Positions 1 through 9,140 of a stretch of 36,388 nt of DNA are shown piece after piece. The translations under genes and the position numbers were made by a program. This stretch comes from Mitsuaria sp. GD03876. GTDB taxonomy: Bacteria; Pseudomonadota; Gammaproteobacteria; Burkholderiales; Burkholderiaceae_C. A model generated the notes under the pieces. The model was given only the letters and a program-made list of their open reading frames with translations, was not told where the DNA came from and did not search any database. The DNA lies in the NCBI RefSeq assembly GCF_029840635.1, contig NZ_JAOCCU010000059.1:1-36388 (forward strand), given 5' to 3'. Within the stretch, counting starts at the first letter, position 1. Each line of letters begins with the position of its first letter.

Positions 1-52
1 CCAGGGCCGCCAGGGCGACGGGGTGAAGGGGGATCGTGGGTGAGGACCGCAT
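1..52 (-). CDS. Possible 5' end of a truncated gene
   Basis: An ATG on the minus strand at 52-50 opens a frame that runs off the window edge and reads MRSSPTIPLHPVALAAL, which could begin a signal peptide or membrane segment. A GGAG lies upstream but with a long spacer of about 12 bases. Only 17 codons are visible, so no family can be named. It lies downstream of the AraC-type regulator on the same strand. Confidence 0.22.
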   Translation of the reverse strand, partial: MRSSPTIPLHPVALAAL

Positions 53-169
53 GCCGGGGGGGCTCCATCCTGGTTGGCTGCGAACAGCGGGCGCTGCAAG
101 CGTAGGACGGCCCCCGGCGGCGGTTTTTCTCCCGCGCACCGGTCTTTTGTGCTGGCTGCTCGTTCTAGG

Positions 170-193
170 GAAAACGACAGGCCGCCGGCCTCA
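170..193 (-). terminator. Likely intrinsic terminator of the AraC-type gene
   Basis: The palindrome AGGCC-GCC-GGCCT at 179-191 overlaps the TGA stop of the regulator gene. On the minus strand it is followed by GTCGTTTTCC, a short T-rich tract. The stem is only 5 bp but all GC apart from the outer pair. Its position exactly at the gene end supports a terminator. Confidence 0.5.
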
Positions 194-1270
194 GCCCGGC
201 GGCGGCGCCAGCGCCACGTCCAGCGCGGCGCGGTGGCGCTGGTACTCGCGCGGCGACATGCCGGTGGCGGCGCGGAAGGCGGCGGTGAAGCTGCTCTGGT
301 GCTCGTAGCCGATCTGCTCGGCGATCTCGCCGATCGACAGGTGCGCCATCAGCAGCAGTTGCTGGGCCTCGAGCATGCGGCGCTCGACGCAGTAGTCGTG
401 CATGGTCGTGCGGAAGGTCGCGCGGAACACCGCCGCCAGCTTGTTGCGGTTGGTGCCCAGCTGCTGGGCCAGCGCCGGCACGGCGGGCGGCCGGGCGTAC
501 TCGCGGTCCAGCACGTCGCGCGCCGCGTAGGCCAGGTCCACGTCGCGCTGGCGGGCCGACTGGCTGCCGGCGAACTGCGGCGTGCGCCAGGCCGCGTCCA
601 GCGTCAGCGCGACCAGTTCCCGCAGCTTGCCCACGGCGAAGAGCTCCAGCAGCCGGCCGTCGCGCGGCGGGTCGGTCATCAGCGCGATCAGCTGCGCCAG
701 CCGCGCGTCCAGCGGCAGCGTGATCAGGCGGCCCGCGGCGGCGGTGCCGCGCAGCGCGTCGCGCAGCGTCTCGGGCACGGCGTCCTCGGACAGGCCGAAG
801 CGGGAGAGGAAGCTCGTCGCCTCGAAGAAGGCGAGCACGCCGTGGAAGCGCTGCTGGCCGGCGGTGTCCATGCGCAGTTCCGCGCCGACCGGCACGAAGG
901 TCAGCACGATCTCCGGCCGGTTGAACAGCATCGGCGGCAGGCCGGGCACGGCATAGGCGGTGTCGCTGGTCAGCGAGGCGCGCAGCACCAGCAGCGGCTG
1001 GTCGACGATGAAGTGCAGCCGGGCGTCCTCGGGCAGCACCCAGTTGCTGAGCTGCAACCGCAGCGCGTGGTCCACGAACAGCGAGACCTGCGAGCCCGAG
1101 CCGCCGATCGCCTGCGCGTGGGTGCGGAAGACGCGGGGCGCCAGCGGCTCGACGATGCCGGCCTCGACGTGCGCGCGCAGCGACTGCTCGTTCTCCCAGA
1201 GCTCGGAGACCTTGACCATGCCGGTGGGCCAGCGGTTGCGGTCGGGGGAAAGCGGGCGCGCGGTCGTCAT
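191..1270 (-). CDS. AraC-family transcriptional regulator
   Basis: The 359-residue protein has a C-terminal AraC/XylS double helix-turn-helix at about residues 255-345. The second helix pair reads SIGEIAEQIGYEHQSSFTAA and ends in the typical GMSPREYQRHR. The N-terminal ~240 residues are a sensory region that I cannot assign to a specific ligand. The ATG at 1270 follows the permease stop by 15 bases, so the regulator is probably co-transcribed behind the APC permease and may respond to its substrate. No strong Shine-Dalgarno is seen, only TAGG somewhat far upstream, which fits translation following the permease. Family assignment is secure; target and effector are unknown. Confidence 0.9.
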   Translation of the reverse strand: MTTARPLSPDRNRWPTGMVKVSELWENEQSLRAHVEAGIVEPLAPRVFRTHAQAIGGSGSQVSLFVDHALRLQLSNWVLPEDARLHFIVDQPLLVLRASLTSDTAYAVPGLPPMLFNRPEIVLTFVPVGAELRMDTAGQQRFHGVLAFFEATSFLSRFGLSEDAVPETLRDALRGTAAAGRLITLPLDARLAQLIALMTDPPRDGRLLELFAVGKLRELVALTLDAAWRTPQFAGSQSARQRDVDLAYAARDVLDREYARPPAVPALAQQLGTNRNKLAAVFRATFRTTMHDYCVERRMLEAQQLLLMAHLSIGEIAEQIGYEHQSSFTAAFRAATGMSPREYQRHRAALDVALAPPPG

Positions 1271-1285
1271 GAGGCGCGCAGCCTA

Positions 1286-2755
1286 TCAAACCTTGGGCCG
1301 GATCCTGCGGTGTCCCCACAGCAGCAGCGCGCCCAGGGCCAGCACCGCCAGGCCGACGACGGCGCCGGCGCTGACGTACACGACGCTGGACCACAGCACG
1401 TAGGCGCTGCAGGCGACGAACGCCGCCGGCAGCACCGGGTACAGCGGCACGCGGAAGGGCCGCGGCTGCTCCGGCGCGCGGCGGCGCAGCACGATCACGG
1501 CCAGGCCGCTGAGCGTCATGAAGCACCAGTACACCGGCGACAGGTAGTCCACCATCGTCGAGAAGCCGCCGCGCGTGGCCGCGCCGAAGGCCACCAGCGC
1601 CAGCGCCATCGCGCTGGTGGCCAGCACCGCGACGGTCGGCGTGCCGCGCCGGCCGTTCCAGCGCGCGAGCTGCCATTGCGCGGCCAGGTCGCGGGCCGCG
1701 GCGTAGGTGGTGCGCGGCCCGGCGATCAGGATCGCGTTCATCACCGACAGCGCGGTCAGCGTCACCACGCCGACCATCGCGAGCTCCGCGCCGCGGCCGA
1801 AGGCCACGCGCATCGTGTCGGCGGCCGGCGCCGCGCTGGCGGCCAGGCCCGCCAGGCCGAGCACGCGCACGTAGGCCCAGTTGGCCAGCAGGTACAGCGC
1901 CGTCACCGCGCCCAGGCCCAGCAGCAGCGCCTTGACGATGCCGCGGCGCGGGTCCTTCATCTCGGCCGACAGCGTGGCCGCGTCGCTCCAGCCGCCATAG
2001 GCGAGGAACACGAACACCATCGCCGTGCCCCAGGCCACCGGCGTGGCGCCCGCGGTGGCCGGCGCCGCCGCCGGGTGCCCCAGCCACTGCTGCGAGCCGG
2101 CGGCCGCGCCGAGCAGCAGCAGGCCCGCGACGACCAGCGAGGTCAGGCCCACCTGCGTGCCCAGGCCCACGCGCACGCCCAGCAGGTTCAGCGCGGTCAG
2201 CCCGGCGATCAGGCCGGCGGCGAGCCAGGCGCTGGCGTGCTCGCCCAGCCACGGCCGCAGGTCGACCGCCTGCGTCAGGTAGTCGCCGAAGACGAAACCC
2301 AGCAGCGCCATCGAGCCGGTGTGGATGACCGCGAAGCGGGACCAGGCGAACAGGAAACCGAGCCGCGCGCCGAAGGCGCGGCGCAGGAAGTGGTAGTCGC
2401 CGCCGGCGTCCGGGAAGGCGGCGGCCAGCTCCGCGAAACACAGGCCGCCGACCAGCGACAGCACGCCGCCCAGCGCCCAGGCCAGGTAGAGCTGCGCCGG
2501 CGTGTCCAGCGACTGCGCCACCATCGGCGAGGTCTTGAAGATGCCCGCGCCGACTACCATGCCGACGCACAGCGCCATCGCATGGCGGACATCGAGGATC
2601 CGTTGTGGCAGGGCCGGCGCGCCGTCGTGCGCGGCATCGATCCCGGCGAGCGGCGACGCGGTGGACGCCGTCGCGGCAGCGGGCTGGCCGGCAGCGGGCG
2701 GCGTGGCAGCGGGCTGGGCGGCGGGCTGGGCGGTGTCGCCAGTGGAAACGGTCAT
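1286..2755 (-). CDS. APC-superfamily amino-acid permease
   Basis: This 489-residue inner-membrane protein has about twelve hydrophobic segments. It carries the APC signature in its first membrane helix (ALCVGMVVGAGIF, around residues 61-73), where the glycine-rich break binds the amino-acid backbone in characterised relatives. FAELAAAFPDAGGDYHFLRR follows helix 2 and is also typical. The first ~50 residues are an Ala/Pro/Thr-rich cytoplasmic tail not usual for the family. The ATG at 2755 is preceded by AAGG with a 7-base spacer. It is divergent from the broken TonB receptor and followed by an AraC-type regulator. Substrate is not deducible beyond amino acid or amine. Confidence 0.88.
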   Translation of the reverse strand: MTVSTGDTAQPAAQPAATPPAAGQPAAATASTASPLAGIDAAHDGAPALPQRILDVRHAMALCVGMVVGAGIFKTSPMVAQSLDTPAQLYLAWALGGVLSLVGGLCFAELAAAFPDAGGDYHFLRRAFGARLGFLFAWSRFAVIHTGSMALLGFVFGDYLTQAVDLRPWLGEHASAWLAAGLIAGLTALNLLGVRVGLGTQVGLTSLVVAGLLLLGAAAGSQQWLGHPAAAPATAGATPVAWGTAMVFVFLAYGGWSDAATLSAEMKDPRRGIVKALLLGLGAVTALYLLANWAYVRVLGLAGLAASAAPAADTMRVAFGRGAELAMVGVVTLTALSVMNAILIAGPRTTYAAARDLAAQWQLARWNGRRGTPTVAVLATSAMALALVAFGAATRGGFSTMVDYLSPVYWCFMTLSGLAVIVLRRRAPEQPRPFRVPLYPVLPAAFVACSAYVLWSSVVYVSAGAVVGLAVLALGALLLWGHRRIRPKV

Positions 2756-3055
2756 CGAGGAGCCTTGCGCGCGGATCGGCGGAAACGAGGGGAAGAGCGT
2801 CGCTGTCGGCCCGGGTGCCCTGGCAGACCTGGTGGACCGGGCAGACCGGGTGCACCGGGCAGACCGGGCGAACCGCGTGCACCGAACGGGCGACCCGCGA
2901 TGCTACGGGCCGCCAAGCGCGCCGCGCGCGCTTCGTCGCGGCGCCGCGACGGCATGAGCTTATGCGGCAGTCGTCTGAGCCGGAATGCGGGTTTGCGGGG
3001 TCCGGCTCGCTAGGCTCGCGGCTCCCTTCGACTCGCACGACCGCGCCCGAGACCC
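2756..3055. other. Divergent intergenic region, permease / TonB receptor
   Basis: These 300 bases separate two divergent genes and must hold both promoters. I see no convincing -35/-10 pair. Most of the centre (2819-2881) is a 9-base tandem array described separately. Collagen-like open frames cross this array on both strands, but none has a ribosome site or a recognisable domain, so I do not call a gene. Confidence 0.6.
2819..2881. repeat. 9-base tandem repeat array, seven units
   Basis: Seven consecutive 9-base units of the form CCGGGCAGA, with variants CCTGGCAGA, CCTGGTGGA, CCGGGTGCA, CCGGGCGAA and CCGCGTGCA, run head to tail. Read as protein in one frame the array gives Gly-X-Y triplets, but it lies between genes. 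The units are imperfect, which indicates age or selection on pattern rather than a recent slippage event. Confidence 0.75.
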
Positions 3056-5479
3056 ATGCCGACGCTCCGCCCCACCGCCCTCGCCTCGCTGACCCTGCTG
3101 CTCGGGGCCGCTCCCGCGTTCTCGCAGACCGTCGCCGACCGCGCGGCCGACGCATCGGCCACGTCCTCCTCGCCGCTGAGCCCGGTGCTGGTCACCGGCA
3201 CCCGCGCGCGGGACCGCACGCTGGCCGACAGCCAGGTGCCGGTGGACGTGCTCGACCGCGAGGCGCTGCTGCGCGCCGCCGGCCCCGACGGCACGCTGGC
3301 CGCGGCGCTGCAGGCGCTGCTGCCGTCGTTCAACTTCCCGCGCCAGTCCAACTCCGGCGGCGCGGACCACGTGCGCGCGGCGCAACTGCGCGGGCTGTCG
3401 CCGGACCAGGTGCTGGTGCTGGTCAACGGCAAGCGGCGCCATGCGTCGGCGCTGGTGAACCTCGAGTCGAAGACCGGCAAGGGCACGAACCCGGTCGACT
3501 TCAACACGATCCCGCTCTCGGCGGTGCAGCGCATCGAGGTCGTGCGCGACGGCGCCGGCGCGCAATAAGGCTCCGACGCGATCGCCGGCGTCGTCAACGT
3601 GATCCTCGACGACCGGCGCGCCGGCGGCGAGCTCAGCGCCGAGGCCGGCCTGTTCCACACCGACTTCGCGCCCACCGGCCGCCGCCTCAACGACGGCCAG
3701 ACGCAGACGGCGAGCCTGACGCAGGGCTGGGCGATCGGCGAGCGCGGCTTCCTGCGCGCCGGCCTCGAGGGCCTGCGCCGCGCCGCGACCAACCGCAGCG
3801 GCCTGGACCAGTTGCCGCCCTGGGAGGACGCGACGCCCGACAACCTGGCCACCGTCGGCCGGCGCAACTACGCCGCCGGCGAGCCCGCGACCCGCCAGTG
3901 GCAGGCCTTCTTCAACGGCGCGCTCGACCTCGCGCCAGACCGCCAGCTCTATGCCTTCGGCACCTGGCAGCAGCGGCGCTCGACCGGCGCCGCGTACTAC
4001 CGCTACCCGGACAGCGCCGCCAACCTGAAGGCCCTCCACCCCGACGGCTACCGGCCGAGCACCACCGGCGACAACCGCGACCTGCAGCTGGTCGCCGGCC
4101 TGCGCGGCGCCTGGGCCGACTGGGACTACGACCTGTCGCTGGACCTGGGACGCAACGACTTCGACTACGGCGTGCGGGACTCGCTGAACACCTCGCTCGG
4201 CGCGGCGAGCCCGACGGTCTTCCACCTCGGCGACTTCGGCAGCCGGCTCGCGGCGCTCAACCTCGACCTCAGCCGGCCGGTGACGATCCCCGGGCTCGCC
4301 CGGCCCGCGACGCTCGCCGTCGGCCTCGACGCGCGCCATGAGCGCTTCGTCACCGGCGCCGGCGACGCGGCCTCCTACGCGGTCGGCCCCTTCGACGGCC
4401 CGGCCGGCGCGCAGGCGGGCCCGGGCCTGCAGCCGCAGGACGCCACCCGCCTGTCGCGCCGCGTGGTCGGCGCCTACGTCGACCTGAGCGCCTCGCTGAC
4501 CCGCGACTGGCAGGCCGAGGCGGCGCTGCGCCACGACCACTACGACGACTTCGGCAACGCCACGACCGCGAAGCTGTCGTCGCGGCTCGCGCTGGCCGAA
4601 GGTATCGCGCTGCGCGGCGCGGTGTCGAGCAACTTCCGCGCGCCGTCGCTGGCGCAGCGCGGCTTCAGCTTCACCGTGACCGACCGCGGCGACGGCGGCG
4701 GCCTCAGCCAGATCCGCACGCTGCCCGTGGACAGCCCGATCGCGCGTTTCCTCGGCGCGCGCGACCTGAAGGCGGAGCGCTCGCGCAACGCGAGCCTGGG
4801 CCTGACCTGGCAGCCCGACCGCCACTGGTCGGCCTCGCTGGACACCTACGCGATCCGGGTCAAGGACCGCGTCACGCTGTCGCAGCGGATCGGCGGCGAC
4901 GGCCTGTCGCAAGCGCTCGAGGCGCGCTTCGGCGTCGCCGGCATCGACGGCGTCAACTTCTTCACCAACGCGCTGGACACGCGCACCCGCGGCGTCGACC
5001 TCGTGACCGGCTGGAACGGCGCGGCGCTGGGCGGCGAGCTGCGGCTGTCCTGGGCCGCCTCGTTCAGCAAGACCACCGTGCGGCCGCACGCGGACGCCAA
5101 CGTGGGCCTGGAGGAATCGAACACGCTGACCGACGCCGCGCCCCGCCAGCGGCACCTGCTCAGCGCGCAGTGGTCCCGCGGCGGCTGGACGCTGCAGTCG
5201 CGCCTGACGCGCCACGGAAGCACGACGCGGGTGTTCGACTTCGGCGACGGTTTCGCGCCGTCGCAGACCTACGCAGCGGTCTGGCAACTGGACCTGGAGG
5301 CGCAATGGCAGGCGACCCGCGCGTTGAGCCTCGCCCTGGGCGCGATCAACGCGACCGACCGCTATCCGAGCCGCTCGATCCCGGACATCGCCTACTTCGG
5401 CAACTTCCCCTACGACGTGCTGTCGCCGGTCGGCTTCAACGGCGCCTACGTCTACGCGCGGGCGACGCTGCGCTTCTGA
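3056..5479 (+). pseudogene. TonB-dependent outer-membrane receptor with in-frame TAA
   Basis: The reading frame encodes a complete TonB-dependent receptor except for one internal stop, TAA at 3566-3568. Before it lie a signal peptide (residues 1-24, ending AFSQ), a TonB-box-like segment (PVLVTGTRA) and most of the plug domain, ending VVRDGAGAQ. After it the same frame continues GSDAIAGVVNVIL, then the beta-barrel, to a C-terminal GAYVYARATLRF with the aromatic end used for barrel insertion. The family motif here is normally A-Q-Y-G-S-D-A-I-A-G, so the stop replaces a tyrosine codon (TAT or TAC to TAA, one base). Nothing else in about 807 codons is broken, implying a very recent mutation, a sequencing error or readthrough. 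The last 28 bases overlap the convergent ABC permease gene. Substrate unknown. Confidence 0.9.
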
Positions 5480-6156
5480 GCGCCGCCGCGGCGCTCCAGG
5501 CCGTGCGCCAGCCGCGACAGGCCGAAGCACAGCAGGAAGTAGCTCGCGGCCAGCGCGCCGTACACCGCCACCGGCTGCACCAGCACCTGCGCGTTGATCT
5601 GGCCGGCGATGAAGGACAGCTCGGACAAGCCGATGATGGTGCCCAGCGAGGTCTGCTTCACCGTCGAGGCCAGCTGGTTCACCACCGACGGCAGCATGTG
5701 GCGCAGCGCCTGCGGCAGCAGCACCAGACGCAGCGCCTGGCCGCGCGTCAGGCCCAGCGCCTGCGCCGCCTGCAGCTGCCCGCGCGGCAGCGCCTGCAGC
5801 CCGGCGCGCACGATCTCCGCCAGGTAGGCGGCGTCGAAGACGACCAGCGCCGCCAGCATCGTCGCGAACTGGCCGGTCTTGTGGCCGGTGACGCTGGGCA
5901 GGAAGAAATAGGCCCAGAACACCACCATCAGCAGCGGCGTGCCGCGCACGACGAAGACCCAGCCGCCGACCGGCCAGCGCAGCCACGCGCGCGGGCTGAT
6001 GCGCGCGACGCCCAGCAGCACGCCCAGCGGCAACGCCAGCGCCATGCCCAGCAGCGCCAGCAGCACCGTCAGCGCCAGGCCGCCCAGCGGGCCGCGCGGG
6101 TACTGGCCGACCAGCGCGTACAGCCAGTAGACGTCGACCATCTCGACGAGGCTCAT
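5452..6156 (-). CDS. Amino-acid ABC transporter permease (GltK/HisM type)
   Basis: This 234-residue inner-membrane protein of the HisMQ/GltJK permease family has about five membrane helices. The cytoplasmic EAA loop reads LQAAQALGLTRGQALRLVLLP (about residues 130-150), the site that docks on the ATPase. The ATG at 6156 is chosen because GGAG lies about 10 bases upstream and the first membrane segment follows directly; the open frame continues upstream through a non-membrane, Pro/Arg-rich stretch. The leader (6157-6190) is strikingly pyrimidine-rich on the coding strand. It pairs with the permease at 6269-6970 to make the heterodimeric channel. The 3' end overlaps the TonB receptor gene on the other strand by 28 bases. 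Confidence 0.88.
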   Translation of the reverse strand: MSLVEMVDVYWLYALVGQYPRGPLGGLALTVLLALLGMALALPLGVLLGVARISPRAWLRWPVGGWVFVVRGTPLLMVVFWAYFFLPSVTGHKTGQFATMLAALVVFDAAYLAEIVRAGLQALPRGQLQAAQALGLTRGQALRLVLLPQALRHMLPSVVNQLASTVKQTSLGTIIGLSELSFIAGQINAQVLVQPVAVYGALAASYFLLCFGLSRLAHGLERRGGAQKRSVARA

Positions 6157-6268
6157 CGAGGGAACTCCAAAGAGAAAGGGAAAGGGAGAAGGGAAGCGGC
6201 GGAACGGCGGGCCGGCGGCGCGCGGTCCGCGGATCGCCGGGAGCGCCGCGCGACCTGGCCGTGGCGCG

Positions 6269-6970
6269 TCACCGCGAGGCGGCGCGCACCGGAAAGCGCC
6301 ACTGGTACAGCGCACCCGCGGCGGTGATCAGCAGCGACACGCCGAGGTAGACCACCGTCGCGGCCAGGAAGGTCTCGAAGCCGCGGAAGCTCGCGGACTC
6401 GACGCGCTGCGCCTGCGTCATCAGCTCCGCCGCGCCGATCACGCTGGCGATGCTGGTGTTCTTCCAGAGGTTCAGCGTCTGCGAGATCAGCGGCGGCACG
6501 GTCGCGCGCAGCGCCTGCGGCAGCACGATCCAGCGCAGCGACGCGCCCCAGCCCATGCCCAGCGAGCGCGCCGCCAGCCATTGGCCGTCGGGCACCGCGC
6601 GCAGCCCGGAGCGGATGTCCTCCGCCAGGAAGGCCGTCGTGTAGACGACCAGCCCCGCCACCGCGGCGGCGGCCTCGATGTGGCCCTCGTAGAGCCAGGC
6701 CTTGGGCCCGTCGGGCAGCAGCTCGGGCACGGCGAAGTACCAGAACAGCAGATGGGCCAGCAGCGGGATGTTGCGCACCGCCTCGACGTAGGACCAGGCC
6801 AGCGCCGACAGCGCCCGCCACGGCGACAGCCGCATCAGCGCCACGCCGACCGCCAGCGGCAGCGCCAGCAGCAGCGACACCGCGGTCAACTGCAGCGACA
6901 GCCGCACGCCGGCGGCCAGCCAGGACAGGAACTGGCCGTGGAGGACCACGGCCACGTCGATCGACGGCAT
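6269..6970 (-). CDS. Amino-acid ABC transporter permease (GltJ/HisQ type)
   Basis: The 233-residue integral membrane protein is the second permease of the importer. The EAA loop is QWLAARSLGMGWGASLRWIVLPQ, about residues 135-157, followed by the typical P-P-L-I-S-Q-T-L-N-L-W-K-N-T-S. VRNIPLLAHLLFWYF is the conserved helix-3 segment of this family. The start at 6970 has no obvious Shine-Dalgarno. It lies 56 bases after the binding-protein gene and 112 bases before the next permease, consistent with one operon. The substrate class is inferred as polar amino acids from the family. Confidence 0.9.
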   Translation of the reverse strand: MPSIDVAVVLHGQFLSWLAAGVRLSLQLTAVSLLLALPLAVGVALMRLSPWRALSALAWSYVEAVRNIPLLAHLLFWYFAVPELLPDGPKAWLYEGHIEAAAAVAGLVVYTTAFLAEDIRSGLRAVPDGQWLAARSLGMGWGASLRWIVLPQALRATVPPLISQTLNLWKNTSIASVIGAAELMTQAQRVESASFRGFETFLAATVVYLGVSLLITAAGALYQWRFPVRAASR

Positions 6971-7026
6971 GCGGCGTCAGGCGGACGTCGTCGGGCGGAC
7001 CGCGGTCCGGACCGATCCCGGGGCGA

Positions 7027-7863
7027 TCACCCCTGCACCTGGTCGCTGTCGATCTTGAAGTCGCGCGTCGGGAACTTCAGCCGCGTGGCCGGGCCGTACC
7101 ACTTGACGAAGAGCTGGTGCGCGGCGCCGCTGGCCTCGAGCTCGCGCAGCGCGGCGTCGACCTGCGCCTTCAGGCCCTTCTCGCCCTTGCGCAGGCCCAG
7201 CGCCAGCGGCTCCACGCTGAGGTTGGCGGCCAGGATGCGGTACTGCGCCGAGGCCGGGCCGAGCTTGGCGAACTGGTCCAGCAGCGACACCTCGTCGTTG
7301 ACGAACGCGACGCCCTTGCCCTGCTGCAGCGCCTGGAAGGCCTGCGGGCCGGTGTCGAAGGTGACGACCTCCACCGACGGCACCGCCTTGCGGATGTTGG
7401 GCTCCTGCGTGCCGCCCTTGATGGTCACCACCTTGCGGCCGGCGAGCTGCTCTAGCGACTGGATGCCGCTGTCCTTCTTCACCAGCACCTTCTGGCCGGT
7501 GACGAAGGTGGTCAGCGAGAAGTCGATGACCGCCTCGCGCTCCTTGTTGTGGGTGAGGCTGGCGGCCAGCAGGTCGACCTGGCCCTGCTGCAGCTCGGGG
7601 ATGCGCGCGGCCACGGCCAGCTGCTTCAGGCGCAGCTTGACGCCGAGCTTGTCCGCGATGGCCTTGGCCAGGTCGACCTCGTAGCCGACGATCTCGCGCG
7701 TCTTCGGGTCGATGAAGCTGTTGGGCTCGTCGGTGCCCAGCACGCCGACCACCAGCTCGCCGCGCTGCTTCACGTCGGCGAGCTGATCGGCATGCGCCAC
7801 GCCCAGCATCGCGGCGGTGGTGGCGAGGATCAGGAGGGTGCGGCGGGTCAGGCTGTGCGTCAT
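7027..7863 (-). CDS. Periplasmic amino-acid-binding protein (SBP family 3)
   Basis: This 278-residue exported protein delivers substrate to the two permeases downstream. A signal peptide spans residues 1-25 (Arg-Arg, hydrophobic core, VAHA before the mature Asp). The mature protein begins like SBP_bac_3 members (LADVKQRGELVVGVLG) and has the family's IVGYEVDLAKAIADKLGVKL and QVDLLAASLTHNKER segments. The ATG at 7863 is preferred because the signal peptide starts there; an upstream ATG at 7953 would bury it. No clear Shine-Dalgarno is visible. It probably binds a polar amino acid such as glutamate, aspartate or cystine; the exact ligand is not deducible. It diverges from the 2OG oxygenase across 161 bases. 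Confidence 0.9.
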   Translation of the reverse strand: MTHSLTRRTLLILATTAAMLGVAHADQLADVKQRGELVVGVLGTDEPNSFIDPKTREIVGYEVDLAKAIADKLGVKLRLKQLAVAARIPELQQGQVDLLAASLTHNKEREAVIDFSLTTFVTGQKVLVKKDSGIQSLEQLAGRKVVTIKGGTQEPNIRKAVPSVEVVTFDTGPQAFQALQQGKGVAFVNDEVSLLDQFAKLGPASAQYRILAANLSVEPLALGLRKGEKGLKAQVDAALRELEASGAAHQLFVKWYGPATRLKFPTRDFKIDSDQVQG

Positions 7864-8024
7864 GGCGGCGCGTCCGGAGGACGGGAAGTGGTGATGGGCC
7901 GCCAGCGTAGGGACGCGCCGCGGGCGGACCAACGAAGCGATGGGCATATGCATGCGCGCGAATCGCGCGCGATCGGCGGCCGCTCCGATGGTTCGCGCGC
8001 TGGCGCCTCCGACCGAGGCGCGGC

Positions 8025-9092
8025 ATGCTCACGCGCATGTCGACCCTTCCAAGCACCGTGCCGGTGATCGGCCTCTCTCCATTTCTCCACGACGGCGAGG
8101 ACGCCGCGACGCGCGCGGCGCGGCGCGAGGTCGCCGCGCGATTGGGCGAGGCCTGCCGCGCGCATGGCTTCTTCTATCTCCGCGACCATGGCCTCGATCC
8201 GGCGCTGCTGGCGCGGATGGAGGCGCTGGCGCGCGCCTTCTTCGCGCTGCCTGAGGCGGACAAGCAGTCGGTGGCGATGACGCGGGGCGGGCGGGCCTGG
8301 CGCGGCTGGTTCCGCACCGGCGGGGAGCTGACCTCCGGACGCCCTGACTGGAAGGAAGGCCTGTACCTGGGCCAGGAGCTGCCGGCCGACGACGCGCGCG
8401 TGCGCGCCGGCTGGCCGCTGCACGGTGCCAACCAGTGGCCGCGCGACGACGCCCTGCCCGGCTTCGCGAGCACGACGCTGGCCTACCTCGACGCCGTCAC
8501 CGCGATCGGCCAGCGCGTGCTGCGCGCGATCGCGCTGAGCCTGGACCTGGCGGAGGACTACTTCGCCGCGCGCTACACCGCCGATCCGCTGGTGCTGCTG
8601 CGCTTGTTCAACTACCCGTCGGTCGCGCCGGCCGCCGCGGGCGGCACCGACGCCGCCGAGGCCGAAGGCGCCGCCTGGGGCGTGGGCGAGCACACCGACT
8701 ACGGCCTGCTCACGCTGCTGTACCAGGACGCCACCGGCGGGCTGCAGATCCGCGGTCGCGACGGCTGGATCGACGCGCCGCCGATCCCCGGCACGCTGGT
8801 CTGCAACATCGGCGACATGCTGGACCTGATCACCGGCGGGCTGTACCGCAGCACGCCGCACCGCGTGCGGTTGAACCGCAGCGGCCGCGACCGGCTGTCG
8901 ATCCCGCTGTTCCTCGATCCCGGCTTCGAAGCGCGCGTGGAGCGCATCGCCGGCCTGAGCGCGCCGGACGACGACAGCGACGCGCGCTGGGACCGGCGCA
9001 ACGTGCATGCGTTCGGCGGCACCTACGGCGAGTACCTGCTCGCCAAGGTCGGACAGGTGTTCCCGGATCTCGGCGCGTCGGTGCTGCCGTGA
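8025..9092 (+). CDS. 2-oxoglutarate/Fe(II)-dependent oxygenase (IPNS-like)
   Basis: The 355-residue cytosolic enzyme belongs to the isopenicillin-N-synthase-like 2OG-Fe(II) family. The N-terminal DIOX_N-like part includes [18 protein letters not shown] (residues 41-58). The iron triad is visible as H223 and D225 in GEHTDYG and H279 in STPHRV. The R290-x-S292 of RLSIPLF is the 2-oxoglutarate-binding pair. The ATG at 8025 has GAGG 6 bases upstream; a second ATG at 8037 is possible but less well placed. It diverges from the amino-acid importer operon, so an amino acid or a derivative is a reasonable but unproven substrate. Family assignment is secure. Confidence 0.9.
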   Translation: MLTRMSTLPSTVPVIGLSPFLHDGEDAATRAARREVAARLGEACRAHGFFYLRDHGLDPALLARMEALARAFFALPEADKQSVAMTRGGRAWRGWFRTGGELTSGRPDWKEGLYLGQELPADDARVRAGWPLHGANQWPRDDALPGFASTTLAYLDAVTAIGQRVLRAIALSLDLAEDYFAARYTADPLVLLRLFNYPSVAPAAAGGTDAAEAEGAAWGVGEHTDYGLLTLLYQDATGGLQIRGRDGWIDAPPIPGTLVCNIGDMLDLITGGLYRSTPHRVRLNRSGRDRLSIPLFLDPGFEARVERIAGLSAPDDDSDARWDRRNVHAFGGTYGEYLLAKVGQVFPDLGASVLP

Positions 9093-9113
9093 GGGCCGCG
9101 TCCCCGCGGCCCT
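9092..9113. terminator. GC-rich hairpin between convergent genes
   Basis: GGGCCGCG-TCCC-CGCGGCCC, with an added A-T pair, forms a perfect 9-bp stem with a 4-base loop. It begins at the stop codon of the oxygenase and lies 27 bases from the stop of the convergent GGDEF-EAL gene. No T-run follows on either strand, so it may be a bidirectional pause or transcript-end stabiliser rather than a classical terminator. Confidence 0.6.
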
Positions 9114-9140
9114 GAACGAACGCGCTCCGGACGCCGCCGC

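Noticed and set aside
2752-2955. Small collagen-like protein gene on the minus strand
   Set aside because: The Gly-X-Y reading comes from the 9-base tandem array; it lacks a ribosome site and overlaps the permease start.
74-3155. Two very long open frames (979 codons on +, 996 on -) across the AraC/permease region
   Set aside because: They are antisense or out-of-frame shadows of recognised genes, made of Arg/Ala/Gln/His-rich sequence with no domain or ribosome site; long false frames are expected at this GC.
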